Of a stretch of DNA of 9,341 nt, positions 1 to 6,045 are shown one piece after another. The notes under the pieces are model-generated. The model searched no databases. It was not told where the DNA came from and was given only the letters and a program-made list of their open reading frames with translations. Within the stretch, counting starts at the first letter, position 1. Every line of letters begins with the position of its first letter. This stretch comes from Candidatus Omnitrophota bacterium (GTDB lineage: Bacteria; Omnitrophota; Gorgyraeia; 2-01-FULL-45-10): positions 1-9,341 of the forward strand of contig JAUYDB010000284.1 in NCBI GenBank assembly GCA_030691985.1. Reading direction: 5' to 3'. Both the position numbers and the translations under genes were made by a program.

Positions 1-129
1 ATATTCGGCATCATTACGGCCGATAACATCGAGCAGGCGATCGAGAGGGCCGGAACGAAGGACGGTAATAAAGGCCGCGACGCGGCGCTCTCGGCCATCG
101 AGATGGCGAACCTCTACGCGAAGGTATAG
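1..129 (+). CDS. ribH: 6,7-dimethyl-8-ribityllumazine synthase, C-terminal part (5' end outside window)
   Basis: Frame 1 gives 42 residues before a TAG stop. They contain the segment T-A-D-N-I-E-Q-A-I-E-R-A-G followed by K-D-G-N-K-G and A-L-S-A-I-E-M-A-N-L. This is the conserved C-terminus of lumazine synthase, including the T-x-x-N-x-E-Q-A-x-x-R-A-G motif and the G-N-K-G element. The enzyme condenses 5-amino-6-ribitylaminouracil with 3,4-dihydroxy-2-butanone 4-phosphate in the penultimate step of riboflavin synthesis, usually as a pentamer or 60-mer. The ending at N-L-Y-A-K-V is normal, so only the N-terminal part is missing, cut by the window edge. It is the only plus-strand gene and converges on the block starting at 311. 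Its flavin product is the precursor of the FMN used by the flavoproteins further right, but no operon link is visible. Confidence 0.93.
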   Translation: MFGIITADNIEQAIERAGTKDGNKGRDAALSAIEMANLYAKV

Positions 130-140
130 ATTTTTCGGCA

Positions 141-306
141 CTAGTGCTTTGTTAAATTAGTTATTGATATGTAATCCCTTCTCCCCTTTGGGGAGAAGGT
201 TAGGATGAGGGGTAAATGTTACTCGATCTTTTCCCCCTCACCCAATCCCTCTCCCCCAGGGGGGGAGGGGAAAGTATTATCAAAAATTAACTTAACAGAG
301 TACTAG
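141..306. repeat. Near-palindromic MITE-like element with 29-bp terminal inverted repeats
   Basis: The left end (141-169) and the reverse complement of the right end (278-306) match at 24 of 29 positions, and four of the five mismatches are G/A or T/C changes. The symmetry continues inward: 197-212 pairs with 234-249, and the axis falls at 223.5. Inside is a perfect 10-bp hairpin (177-186 with 190-199, loop TTT). A C-rich/G-rich arm pair follows at about 245-270. Both ends carry CTAG. Tc1/mariner-IS630 type elements favour TA within CTAG, so an IS630-derived MITE is one reading; a 4-bp CTAG duplication is another. It holds no ORF. It fills the gap between the convergent ribH and hemX-like genes and ends 4 bp from the latter's stop, so it may also fold at the ends of both transcripts. 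Confidence 0.72.
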
Positions 307-310
307 ATAC

Positions 311-745
311 CTAACGACAGGCGCCGAATAAAGTAAGCGCCATCATAAAAAAAGCTGCAATAGACAATAATGCGACTTTTCTTCCGCGCAGCCTGGCGGT
401 CAGCCTTACATGAAGGATAAGGGCATAGACGAGCCAGAGGACGAGCGAATATAACTGCCGGGAGTTATAACCCTCCCAATAAATACCATGGCTGGTCTTG
501 GCCCAGACAAAACCGCTAAGAATAGAAATGGTCAGGATAGGAAAACCCAGGCCGATCGACCTGTAATTTAACCTGTCCAAAAAAGAGAGGCTTGGCAGAC
601 GGCCAAAAACCGCTCCCGAGAGCTTGTTCTTGATGGCTTTATCCTGAATTAGATATAACGCTGCCGCCAGCGAGGCGGCGAAAAAAGCGCAGTAACTCAC
701 ATAAATCGTTATGCTGTGGATTTTGAGAAAATTAAATCCCGGCAT
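311..745 (-). CDS. HemX/CcsA-type cytochrome c assembly membrane protein, half-length
   Basis: The protein has 144 residues and about four membrane helices (near 12-33, 64-82, 98-115 and 122-143). It matches the C-terminal half of the CcsA/CcmC/HemX family. H10 opens a H-S-I-T-I-Y-V-S-Y segment, followed by L-Y-L-I-Q-D-K, then G-R-L-P-S-L-S-F-L-D-R-L-N-Y. H112 lies in the next-to-last helix. Family members are usually about 260-280 residues, so the N-terminal half is absent. The tryptophan-rich loop that normally reads W-G-x-Y-W-x-W-D-P-K-E is degenerate here (H-G-I-Y-W-E-G-Y-N), which weakens any claim of heme handling. The start codon lies inside the end of the precorrin-2 dehydrogenase gene (14-bp overlap), which suggests translational coupling. 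In many anaerobes this gene sits between a sirC-like gene and hemA. Here hemA does not follow, because ribH converges instead. The family is clear; the function is not. Confidence 0.8.
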   Translation of the reverse strand: MPGFNFLKIHSITIYVSYCAFFAASLAAALYLIQDKAIKNKLSGAVFGRLPSLSFLDRLNYRSIGLGFPILTISILSGFVWAKTSHGIYWEGYNSRQLYSLVLWLVYALILHVRLTARLRGRKVALLSIAAFFMMALTLFGACR

Positions 746-1313
746 CGCCTGAGATATCCTTCAGTATTTTATTAAAAAACTTTTTTCTCTTCTGCGGACT
801 TTTTATTTTTTTAAGCACAACGGGCCGGATCTTTTTCATTATGCCCAGGAAGGCGCCGTATTCGGCGCCGAACGCCTTCCTTAAATTCTGACGAATCTTC
901 TTTGCTAATGCCGGGCTTATACCGGCCGTAGATATGCTTATAGTCAAATCCCCCCTTCTTATTATTGAAGGTAAAATAAAGCTGCACTCTCCGGGAGAAT
1001 CTACGACATTGACCAGTATATTCTTTTTGCGGCAATAAGCCGAAACAGCGGAATTTATCGATCTATCGGCTGTGGCGGCAATTACAAGGCAGGCGCCATT
1101 AAGATCCCGCAAACCAACGTTTCTACGGATAAAAATTACCTTCCCCGTGTCCGCCATGGTTTTTAAACCCGGCGTTATCGCCCGGCCTATTACCAGAACG
1201 CGCGCGCCGCACTCAAGAAGGCGCCGCGCCTTGCGCTCAGCAACGATCCCCGCGCCTATCACCAGGCATCTTTTATTTTTTAATTCGAGATTTACAGGAT
1301 AATATCTTGTCAT
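732..1313 (-). CDS. Precorrin-2 dehydrogenase / sirohydrochlorin ferrochelatase-type protein (CysG N-domain, Met8/SirC family)
   Basis: This 193-residue protein has an N-terminal Rossmann fold with the NAD motif G20-A-G22-I-V-A-E-R-K28. It also has A-A-T-A-D-R and N-V-V-D105-S-P-G-E-C-S-F, the latter carrying the conserved aspartate linked to dehydrogenation and chelation in the family. After that come I-I-R-R-G-D-L-T-I-S-I-S-T-x-G-x-S-P-A-L-A, the family signature, and a helical tail. The enzyme oxidises precorrin-2 to sirohydrochlorin with NAD+, and some members also insert iron to form siroheme. No fused methyltransferase domain is present, so uroporphyrinogen III methylation must be encoded elsewhere. 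The gene starts 7 bp after the polyprenyl synthase stop and overlaps the next gene by 14 bp, so the three are probably one operon. The purine-rich stretch just upstream of the ATG is a modest ribosome-binding site. Confidence 0.92.
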   Translation of the reverse strand: MTRYYPVNLELKNKRCLVIGAGIVAERKARRLLECGARVLVIGRAITPGLKTMADTGKVIFIRRNVGLRDLNGACLVIAATADRSINSAVSAYCRKKNILVNVVDSPGECSFILPSIIRRGDLTISISTAGISPALAKKIRQNLRKAFGAEYGAFLGIMKKIRPVVLKKIKSPQKRKKFFNKILKDISGDAGI

Positions 1314-1320
1314 CTCTCTT

Positions 1321-2316
1321 CTACCGTATTTTTATTCTGTCCACCATATGATCGGCCAGGGCAAAGAGGCTCTCTTTGAACGCGGAATCTTCCAGCGCGC
1401 GAAGGCTCTTCTTTGCCTTAAGCGCATAAAAGGCCGCGTCATTTCTCGTTTTCGCCATCGCGCCGGAAGAGATAAATATCCTTCTTATCTCTTCGAAAGA
1501 TTTTTTACTCGCCTTTTGCGCGATCAGCCCGCGGATCTTCTCTTTATCATCATCCTTATGCGCGGATATAAGATTGAGAAACGGCAGCGTCAGTTCTCCC
1601 ATTTTAAAATCCGCGCCCGGATCCTTGCCCAGATCCTTAAGGCTGCCGACGAGATCCAATGAATCATCGGCGATCTGAAAGGCAATGCCGAAATTTAATC
1701 CGTAATCTTTAAACATGTCTTTTGCTTTTGCCTTGCGATCCACCGCCAGCACCCCTGCCTGGCAGGACGCGGCAAAGAGATTAGCCGTCTTATTCTTAAC
1801 TATTGTAATATAATGCCTTTTCAAAAGGCCCAGATTGTCTCTCTCACAAACCTGTATGAGCTCGCCTTCGCACATCATGCGCGCGGCCTGGCTGATGCAG
1901 GACAGGACATCCGGATTATTGCATGATGATATGAGGTCAAATCCTAACGAATAAAGATAGTCCCCCAGGATGAGCGATACGTCCCGGCCCCATTTTGCGT
2001 TTATCGTGGGCTTGTTGTGGCGTATCGGGGAATGGTCTACCACGTCATCGTGGATCAACGATGCCGCATGAATCAACTCTACCGCGGAAGCGACTTTTAT
2101 AACCTGATTCAATATCCGGGCCGGCTTATCCCTCATAACGGCTCCGGCCGACAGAGTCACCAGGGCCGGCCGCAGCCTTTTACCGCCTGAATGCAAAAGA
2201 TAGCTGCCCAGCATCAAGATGGATTTGTTACCGCTCGATTTGATGTTGGAACTTATCATCCGCTCGACCTCGGCCAGCTCTTTAGCGATAGGCCGATAAA
2301 TTTCTTTTAGTTTCAT
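1321..2316 (-). CDS. Long-chain polyprenyl diphosphate synthase (octaprenyl/heptaprenyl type)
   Basis: I place the start at 2316, giving 331 residues, because GGAGGT lies six bases upstream. The open frame extends 21 codons further, but those codons run into a hairpin and show no family similarity. The motifs are complete: G-G-K-R-L-R-P (44-50), the first aspartate-rich motif H-D-D-V-V-D (90-94), G-E-L-I-Q (150-154), K-T (175-176), and the second aspartate-rich motif D-D-S-L-D (216-220). The enzyme adds isopentenyl units to an allylic diphosphate to make the side chain of a quinone, or possibly a polyprenyl carrier lipid. Small residues (A85, S86) just before the first aspartate-rich motif fit a long product, but chain length cannot be read reliably from sequence. 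It leads the operon with the siroheme gene, a pairing that makes sense for respiratory cofactor supply. Confidence 0.92.
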   Translation of the reverse strand: MKLKEIYRPIAKELAEVERMISSNIKSSGNKSILMLGSYLLHSGGKRLRPALVTLSAGAVMRDKPARILNQVIKVASAVELIHAASLIHDDVVDHSPIRHNKPTINAKWGRDVSLILGDYLYSLGFDLISSCNNPDVLSCISQAARMMCEGELIQVCERDNLGLLKRHYITIVKNKTANLFAASCQAGVLAVDRKAKAKDMFKDYGLNFGIAFQIADDSLDLVGSLKDLGKDPGADFKMGELTLPFLNLISAHKDDDKEKIRGLIAQKASKKSFEEIRRIFISSGAMAKTRNDAAFYALKAKKSLRALEDSAFKESLFALADHMVDRIKIR

Positions 2317-2322
2317 ATGCTT

Positions 2323-2328
2323 ACCTCC
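2323..2328 (-). promoter_or_regulatory. Ribosome-binding site fixing the polyprenyl synthase start
   Basis: A perfect GGAGGT on the minus strand is followed by six bases (AAGCAT) and then the ATG at 2316. It is the strongest such site near the gene. It argues for the inner start over the longer open frame beginning at 2379. Confidence 0.8.
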
Positions 2329-2375
2329 ATGCCTAACCGGGATAGGGAAGTTACCTCGCTTCTCTCGGAACTTAT

Positions 2376-2573
2376 CCATAGGGGCTTCGCCCCTATGGCG
2401 TTTCGTAATGCTCCTATTCGTCGCATTACTTCACTGTTACCCCTTGAGGGGGTGCCTGCACCCCCTCAAACTCCCCCAGTTGTATGGAATTATTGAAATT
2501 CCATACAACAAATTAAAATAGAATAGTTACCACAACCATAAAAATCCTATATAGCAAAATTAGGCGAAGCCCC
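2376..2573. repeat. Cluster of perfect hairpins in a 294-bp gene-free gap
   Basis: The gap between the ferritin-like gene and the polyprenyl synthase (2317-2610) has no convincing ORF but several palindromes. There is a 10-bp perfect stem at 2376-2385/2389-2398 (loop TTC) and a 7-bp stem at 2405-2411/2423-2429. A near-continuous palindrome at 2444-2469 has arms TTGAGGGGGTGC and its complement. A 13-bp perfect stem lies at 2479-2491/2497-2509 (loop ATTGA). In addition, GGGGCTTCGCC at 2381-2391 recurs inverted at 2563-2573, so the cluster is flanked by an 11-bp inverted repeat. None of the hairpins is followed by a clear T-run on the minus strand, so they are not standard intrinsic terminators. 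They may be a dispersed palindromic repeat unit or structured untranslated RNA. Confidence 0.75.
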
Positions 2574-2610
2574 CTGGCCTTATGTCCTAGAGGGTCGAAG
2601 ACGGAAAGTT

Positions 2611-3093
2611 TTACTTTTTCTCTACCAAATTCTCGAACATCTCCTCGTGGCCGATCTCTTCGCCCAGTATATGACAGACGAGATTGTATGTATCGTGGTC
2701 CTTGCCGAACGTTTTCTTCGCCAGCTTATTATAGACCTCGATCGCGCCTGCTTCAGCCGTGGTGACGATTTTTATGATCTCTTTGTAATCGCTTAAGTTC
2801 CTCATCACGCCGGGATACGGGGCGTTGGCGCCCTTGGCGAGATTGCCCGGCACATTCGTTGGAAGACCGCCAAGCTCTATGATGCGCTCGGCTAACTCCG
2901 CGGCGTGCTCAATCTCGTCTTTCGCAATCTTGTCCAGAAACTCCTGCATGTCCTCATAGCCCTGTCCTTCAACCGCGCGAGCCATGTACCACCACGCGTA
3001 ATACGCCAGCCACTCATCGCAATACGCCCTGTCCAGATCGCTTATAAGCTCTTTTAAATCAAGCCCTACTATCTCCCTTGCCTTTTTACCCAT
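2611..3093 (-). CDS. Ferritin-like di-iron protein (bacterioferritin / Dps-like group)
   Basis: This 160-residue protein is predicted to be mostly helical, a four-helix bundle. The carboxylate-bridged di-iron ligands can be placed: E27, E60-x-x-H63, E114 and E146-x-x-H149. The spacing matches bacterioferritin (33 residues between the first two glutamates). The A-Y-C-D-E-W-L-A-Y-Y stretch and the long loop around 77-100 resemble the short Dps-like ferritins of anaerobes and archaea. I see no heme-binding methionine that I could assign with confidence. Members oxidise Fe(II) with peroxide or O2 and store iron. The start has a strong site, AGGAGGT, five bases before the ATG. It lies next downstream of fprA, consistent with a shared role against oxygen, but the large palindrome upstream suggests separate control. 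Rubrerythrin is less likely, as there is no rubredoxin-like tail. Confidence 0.85.
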   Translation of the reverse strand: MGKKAREIVGLDLKELISDLDRAYCDEWLAYYAWWYMARAVEGQGYEDMQEFLDKIAKDEIEHAAELAERIIELGGLPTNVPGNLAKGANAPYPGVMRNLSDYKEIIKIVTTAEAGAIEVYNKLAKKTFGKDHDTYNLVCHILGEEIGHEEMFENLVEKK

Positions 3094-3110
3094 TTACTAC
3101 CTCCTGTGGT

Positions 3111-3210
3111 TAGGTTACAAAATGTTACTTAAAGTTATGGAAGGTTATGTAAGGTTACGATAACCTTACATAACCTTAATTAACCTTCCTTAACTTTCCA
3201 TAACATCTCT
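3111..3210. repeat. Ten 10-bp units in exact register forming a 100-bp palindrome
   Basis: Five consecutive decamers from 3111 each carry GTTA at positions 4-7: TAGGTTACAA, AATGTTACTT, AAAGTTATGG, AAGGTTATGT, AAGGTTACGA. The next five each begin with TAAC: TAACCTTACA, TAACCTTAAT, TAACCTTCCT, TAACTTTCCA, TAACATCTCT. The centre is perfect for 17 bp (3141-3157 with 3161-3177, loop CGA), and similarity fades outward. The array lies between fprA and the ferritin-like gene, ending just before the latter's ribosome-binding site. It could be a helically phased binding array for a regulator, a large transcript hairpin, or a repeat expansion. I cannot choose among these from sequence. Confidence 0.82.
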
Positions 3211-3231
3211 CATCTCTCTCATTCTGGCTTC

Positions 3232-3251
3232 ATCTGCTCGCCACAGCAGAT
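3232..3251 (-). other. Hairpin at the end of fprA
   Basis: ATCTGCT (3232-3238) pairs perfectly with AGCAGAT (3245-3251) around a 6-base loop. The stem overlaps the last base of the fprA stop codon. On the minus strand no T-run follows, so I do not call it an intrinsic terminator. It may stabilise or help process the transcript between fprA and the ferritin-like gene. Confidence 0.5.
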
Positions 3252-4447
3252 TAGACCATACTTTTAACGCTTTTGGCAAAATCCATCCCATGCTCGTAAC
3301 ACTTGTTAAGCTCGCCCTCATCCGGCATATACTTGACCGAAATGGACGGCTGCAAAACCTCAATCCCCGCCTCTTTCAGGATATTCTCGACCGACACGAC
3401 CGCGCCTCCCGACCAGCCATATGAGCCGAACGCCGAGGCGATCCTGTTTTTAGGTCTTAGCCCTTTTAAAAATTCGAGAAATCCGGCGATTGCGTTAAGC
3501 ATCCCGTTATCATGCGTGGATGATCCGACGAGATAGCCTTTCGCGCCGAGCATCTCTTTGATCACCTCTGTGACATCCGATTGCGCGATATTATAAAGTT
3601 TGGCCTCTAAGCCGGCGTCCGTTATGCCTTCAACCATCGATTTGGCCATCTTCTCCGTAGCGCCCCACATCGTCTCATAAACAACCACAACTTTATCGCT
3701 TGTCGTATTATTTGCCCAACCCGCATAGGCATTTATAATCTTCATCGGGTCCTTGCGCCAGATTATCCCATGACTCGGAGCGATCATCTTTATCGGGACA
3801 TTCATCTTCACCACATCTTCTATCTTGCGCGCAATGAGCGAGCCGAGCGGCCACAGGATATTGGCGTAATATTTCACAGCCTCGTCCATCAAGGCGCATG
3901 CGTCGACCTCGTCATCAAACCTCTGGTTCGTCGCGTAGTGCTGGCCGAACGCGTCATTGGGCATCAAAAGCTCTTCTTCCTGACAATATGTGAACATGCT
4001 GTCAGGCCAGTGTATCATAGGCGCCTCTATAAAGGTGAGCGTCCGTTTTCCCAGTTTCAGCTTATCGCCTGTCTTCACGGCCTGAAAATCCCAGTTCTCG
4101 TAATACATCCTGTACAAACCTTCCTTGCACTTTTGGGTGCCGAAAACCCTTGCCTTCGGGCAGAGTTTCAACACATCAGGCATAGCGCCGGAATGGTCTG
4201 TCTCAACATGATTGGCTATGATATAATCTATCTTTTCCGGCGGTATGACGGCCCGGATACTTTCGATCAATTCCCCGGCGAACGAACCGAGCACCGTATC
4301 GACCAGGGCTATCTTTTCGTCAACGATAAGATATGCGTTATATGTGGTTCCCCTCCTGATGGTGTAGGTATGGCCGTGGAAGTTCCGCGCGTTCCAATCG
4401 ACAACGCCTACCCAATATATACCCTTCTTGATTTCAAACGGTTTCAT
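3251..4447 (-). CDS. fprA: Flavodiiron protein (rubredoxin:oxygen/NO oxidoreductase)
   Basis: The 398-residue length is normal for a two-domain class A flavodiiron protein. The N-terminal metallo-beta-lactamase-like domain carries all expected iron ligands: H80, E82, D84 (in N-H-V-E-T-D-H-S-G), H146, D165 and H226. The C-terminal flavodoxin domain starts near 252 with the FMN phosphate loop Y-E-T-M-W-G-A-T-E. The enzyme reduces O2 to water, or NO to N2O, in the cytoplasm, with electrons from rubredoxin. Its own flavin reductase, ferredoxin and rubredoxin genes lie directly upstream in the same orientation. The start codon overlaps the flavin reductase end by 14 bp, with GAGGGTAAGAAG as the likely ribosome-binding region inside that gene. 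O2 or NO preference cannot be read from the sequence, although this family in strict anaerobes is mostly tied to oxygen removal. Confidence 0.96.
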   Translation of the reverse strand: MKPFEIKKGIYWVGVVDWNARNFHGHTYTIRRGTTYNAYLIVDEKIALVDTVLGSFAGELIESIRAVIPPEKIDYIIANHVETDHSGAMPDVLKLCPKARVFGTQKCKEGLYRMYYENWDFQAVKTGDKLKLGKRTLTFIEAPMIHWPDSMFTYCQEEELLMPNDAFGQHYATNQRFDDEVDACALMDEAVKYYANILWPLGSLIARKIEDVVKMNVPIKMIAPSHGIIWRKDPMKIINAYAGWANNTTSDKVVVVYETMWGATEKMAKSMVEGITDAGLEAKLYNIAQSDVTEVIKEMLGAKGYLVGSSTHDNGMLNAIAGFLEFLKGLRPKNRIASAFGSYGWSGGAVVSVENILKEAGIEVLQPSISVKYMPDEGELNKCYEHGMDFAKSVKSMV

Positions 4448-4979
4448 TCTTCTTACCCTCGTTAGTCATAACTTCTCCTTTTATAAAAGTGGGCGCCGCC
4501 CTTGGCGTGGTGCCCCGCTTTACAAGGTGGTAATATTCATATGTCATCGGCTTCCCCGGATTCACCATCTTAGATTCGGTCAACTCTGCCAAAAAAAGTG
4601 TATGCGTTCCGCAATCCAGCGAATTTACAACCTTCGCCTCCAGATAACAGACGGTATTATCAAGGACTGCCGGACAGCCGGATTGAAGAATCTCAAACTT
4701 TACATCCTTAAATTTATCCTCTTTTCTGCCGGTCTTGAAACCGAATTTTCCTATAAATGACAAAGGCGTCTTCTCATCCAGGACCGAGATGGTAAACCGG
4801 GAACTCGCCTCAATAAACTCATGCGTCAGGTTCCCTTTGTTCACACTGATAGCGATAGTTACCGGTTCATTAGTGATCTGAAAAACGGTATTGGCTATCT
4901 GGGCGTTTAACGCGCCAATTCTACTGGAAGACACGATATACATGCCGTAACTTATGCTGTGCAGTGCGTTCGAATCCAT
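4434..4979 (-). CDS. Flavin reductase-like protein (Hrb-type FMN-binding split barrel)
   Basis: This 181-residue protein belongs to the flavin reductase / flavoredoxin split-barrel group. Recognisable stretches are A-L-H-S-I-S-Y-G-M-Y-I-V-S-S, A-Q-I-A-N-T-V-F-Q-I-T, the E-P-V-T-I-A-I-S-V-N-K-G-N-L-T-H region, and C-G-T-H-T-L-F-L-A-E-L. The last part, T-Y-E-Y-Y-H-L-V-K-R-G-T-T-P-R-A-A-P-T, matches the linker that in Moorella-type Hrb proteins leads into a fused rubredoxin domain. Here the protein ends instead, and rubredoxin is a separate gene two positions upstream. The likely role is to pass electrons from NAD(P)H through FMN to rubredoxin and then FprA. It overlaps fprA by 14 bp, so the two are probably translated together. 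Cofactor preference is not evident from sequence. Confidence 0.87.
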   Translation of the reverse strand: MDSNALHSISYGMYIVSSSRIGALNAQIANTVFQITNEPVTIAISVNKGNLTHEFIEASSRFTISVLDEKTPLSFIGKFGFKTGRKEDKFKDVKFEILQSGCPAVLDNTVCYLEAKVVNSLDCGTHTLFLAELTESKMVNPGKPMTYEYYHLVKRGTTPRAAPTFIKGEVMTNEGKKNETV

Positions 4980-5041
4980 TAAATCGCGCCCTCGATAAGT
5001 TTATTTACCTTCAAGCCGATGAGAATAAAAAAGCCGCTCAT
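4979..5041 (-). CDS. Possible 20-residue leader ORF before the flavin reductase
   Basis: ATG at 5041 opens a 20-codon frame whose TAA stop shares a base with the flavin reductase ATG (TAATG). The peptide begins M-S-G-F-F-I-L-I-G-L and is partly hydrophobic. It begins seven bases after the ferredoxin stop and has no good ribosome-binding site of its own. The stop-start overlap is the only real support. It may just be spacer sequence that supplies GAGGG for the next gene. Confidence 0.2.
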   Translation of the reverse strand: MSGFFILIGLKVNKLIEGAI

Positions 5042-5048
5042 AAATTTA

Positions 5049-5234
5049 TCAGCTGACAGTAATTGCGGTCACGGGGCATTCGTCCGCCGCCTTCTTGCAG
5101 TTCTCCTCGGCATTTTTCGGAACCACCGCTCCAATTACGACGGCCTTGTCGTCTTTCATTTCAAAAACCTCCGGGCATGTAGTAACACATAACCCGCACC
5201 CAATGCATGTATCAGCGTCAATTTTCGCCTTCAT
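5049..5234 (-). CDS. Single-cluster [4Fe-4S] ferredoxin
   Basis: The protein has 61 residues. C10-x2-C13-x2-C16 and C53-P form the cluster ligands. C20 and C46 sit where the structural disulfide lies in Thermotoga- and Desulfovibrio-type monocluster ferredoxins. The order K-I-D-A-D-T-C-I-G-C-G-L-C at the start and the T-A-I-T-V end are typical. It is a small cytoplasmic electron carrier. It lies between rubredoxin and the flavin reductase, 12 bp after the rubredoxin stop, with AGGAGAGGGG as a strong ribosome-binding region. It probably feeds or drains the rubredoxin/FprA chain, though it could serve other oxidoreductases. Confidence 0.94.
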   Translation of the reverse strand: MKAKIDADTCIGCGLCVTTCPEVFEMKDDKAVVIGAVVPKNAEENCKKAADECPVTAITVS

Positions 5235-5246
5235 CTTTCCCCTCTC

Positions 5247-5405
5247 CTATATTTTTTCAAATTCACTCTTCGGGGCGCCGCATTCCGGGCATACCCAATC
5301 AGCGGGTAATTTATCAAAAGGCGTCAGCGCCGCTGCGCCGTTATCGGGATCGCCTGCAGCGGGATCATAGATATATCCGCAAACAATACATTTGTATTTA
5401 TCCAT
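5247..5405 (-). CDS. Rubredoxin
   Basis: Translation of the minus strand from the ATG at 5405 gives a 52-residue rubredoxin, the family's usual length. C6-x2-C9-G-Y and C39-P-E-C42-G-A bind the single iron. Other hallmarks are Y-I-Y-D-P-x-x-G-D-P-D, T-P-F-D-K-L-P-A-D-W-V-C-P and the S-E-F-E end. It is the direct electron donor to flavodiiron proteins, whose gene lies two genes downstream. The gene starts one base after the stop of the metallo-beta-lactamase-fold gene, and its ribosome-binding site (GAGGGA) is inside that gene's last codons, so translation is probably coupled. A short gene like this is easily missed by length filters. Confidence 0.97.
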   Translation of the reverse strand: MDKYKCIVCGYIYDPAAGDPDNGAAALTPFDKLPADWVCPECGAPKSEFEKI

Positions 5406-5406
5406 A

Positions 5407-6045
5407 TCATCCCTCTCTTTTCAAAATCTTCACTTCAACCTTGCCTTTTAAAAATTCCTCAAATCTTTTGCCGTCGCCGGGGGTGCCCGCGGTCCCGCCA
5501 TAATGCATGGGTATGGCCGCCTTCGGCTTAATCGCTAAGGCAGCGGCAGCTGCTTCCTCGGCTGTCATCGTATAAGTCCCGCCTACCGGCAATAGCGCGA
5601 TATCACATTTGACATCTTTTATTTCGGGTATATTATCGGTATCTCCCGCGTGATAAATCGATACGCCATCTATAGTCACAATAAACCCCATCTTTTTACT
5701 GGCCTTGGTGTGATAGCTCTTACCTATATTATAGCTGGCCACGGCTTTTATCCGGACACCCGATAAGTCAATGCTATCTCCAGGTGAGACGGTCAATATA
5801 TCCCTCAATAACTCCCTCTGAGCTTTCAATTGGCAAGTAACCGCCTCGCCCGCCACAACTACAGTATCCTCATCCGATATCTTAGCTATATCAGGTTTCG
5901 AGAAATGATCGAAGTGTTCGTGTGTAATCAATACTATGTCCGCCTTTTTAGAAGCGGACGGAATATTCCACGGATCAAAATACACAGTCTTTGAACCGTC
6001 CCACCTGAAAGTCGCATGGCCCAGCCAGTGTAAGTTTTCAGTCAC
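5407..6045 (-). CDS. Metallo-beta-lactamase-fold hydrolase (UPF0173/UlaG-like group)
   Basis: The protein has 212 residues and starts with GTG. No in-frame ATG precedes it, and the conserved W-L-G-H-A-T-F strand lies at residues 7-13, so the start cannot be much later. Metal ligands are T-H42-E-H44-F-D46-H47, H112, D135 in H-A-G-D-T-D, and H181 in P-M-H-Y-G. P-V-G-G-T-Y-T-M-T-A-E-E-A is the family's typical loop before the last histidine. It is a soluble di-zinc (or di-iron) hydrolase of unknown substrate and lacks the flavodoxin domain of FprA. It heads the redox operon and abuts rubredoxin, so a link to that pathway is plausible but unproven. The ribosome-binding site is poor, and a 422-bp gene-free gap precedes it. 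Confidence 0.88.
   Translation of the reverse strand: MTENLHWLGHATFRWDGSKTVYFDPWNIPSASKKADIVLITHEHFDHFSKPDIAKISDEDTVVVAGEAVTCQLKAQRELLRDILTVSPGDSIDLSGVRIKAVASYNIGKSYHTKASKKMGFIVTIDGVSIYHAGDTDNIPEIKDVKCDIALLPVGGTYTMTAEEAAAAALAIKPKAAIPMHYGGTAGTPGDGKRFEEFLKGKVEVKILKREG

Noticed and set aside
2317..2379. A 21-residue N-terminal extension of the polyprenyl synthase
   Set aside because: The GGAGGT site fits the inner ATG at 2316. The extra codons overlap a hairpin and have no family counterpart.
2444..2509. Intrinsic terminators for the ferritin-like gene
   Set aside because: The stems are strong, but on the minus strand the bases after each are G-rich or mixed, not a T-run.
3111..3210. Reading the decamer array as a CRISPR array
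   Set aside because: The units are 10 bp, contiguous without spacers, and inverted about a centre. No cas gene is present.
3770..4465. A 231-codon plus-strand open frame antisense to fprA
   Set aside because: It lies opposite a gene with all catalytic ligands intact, its translation has no recognisable motifs, and it has no supporting ribosome-binding site. It is a shadow frame.
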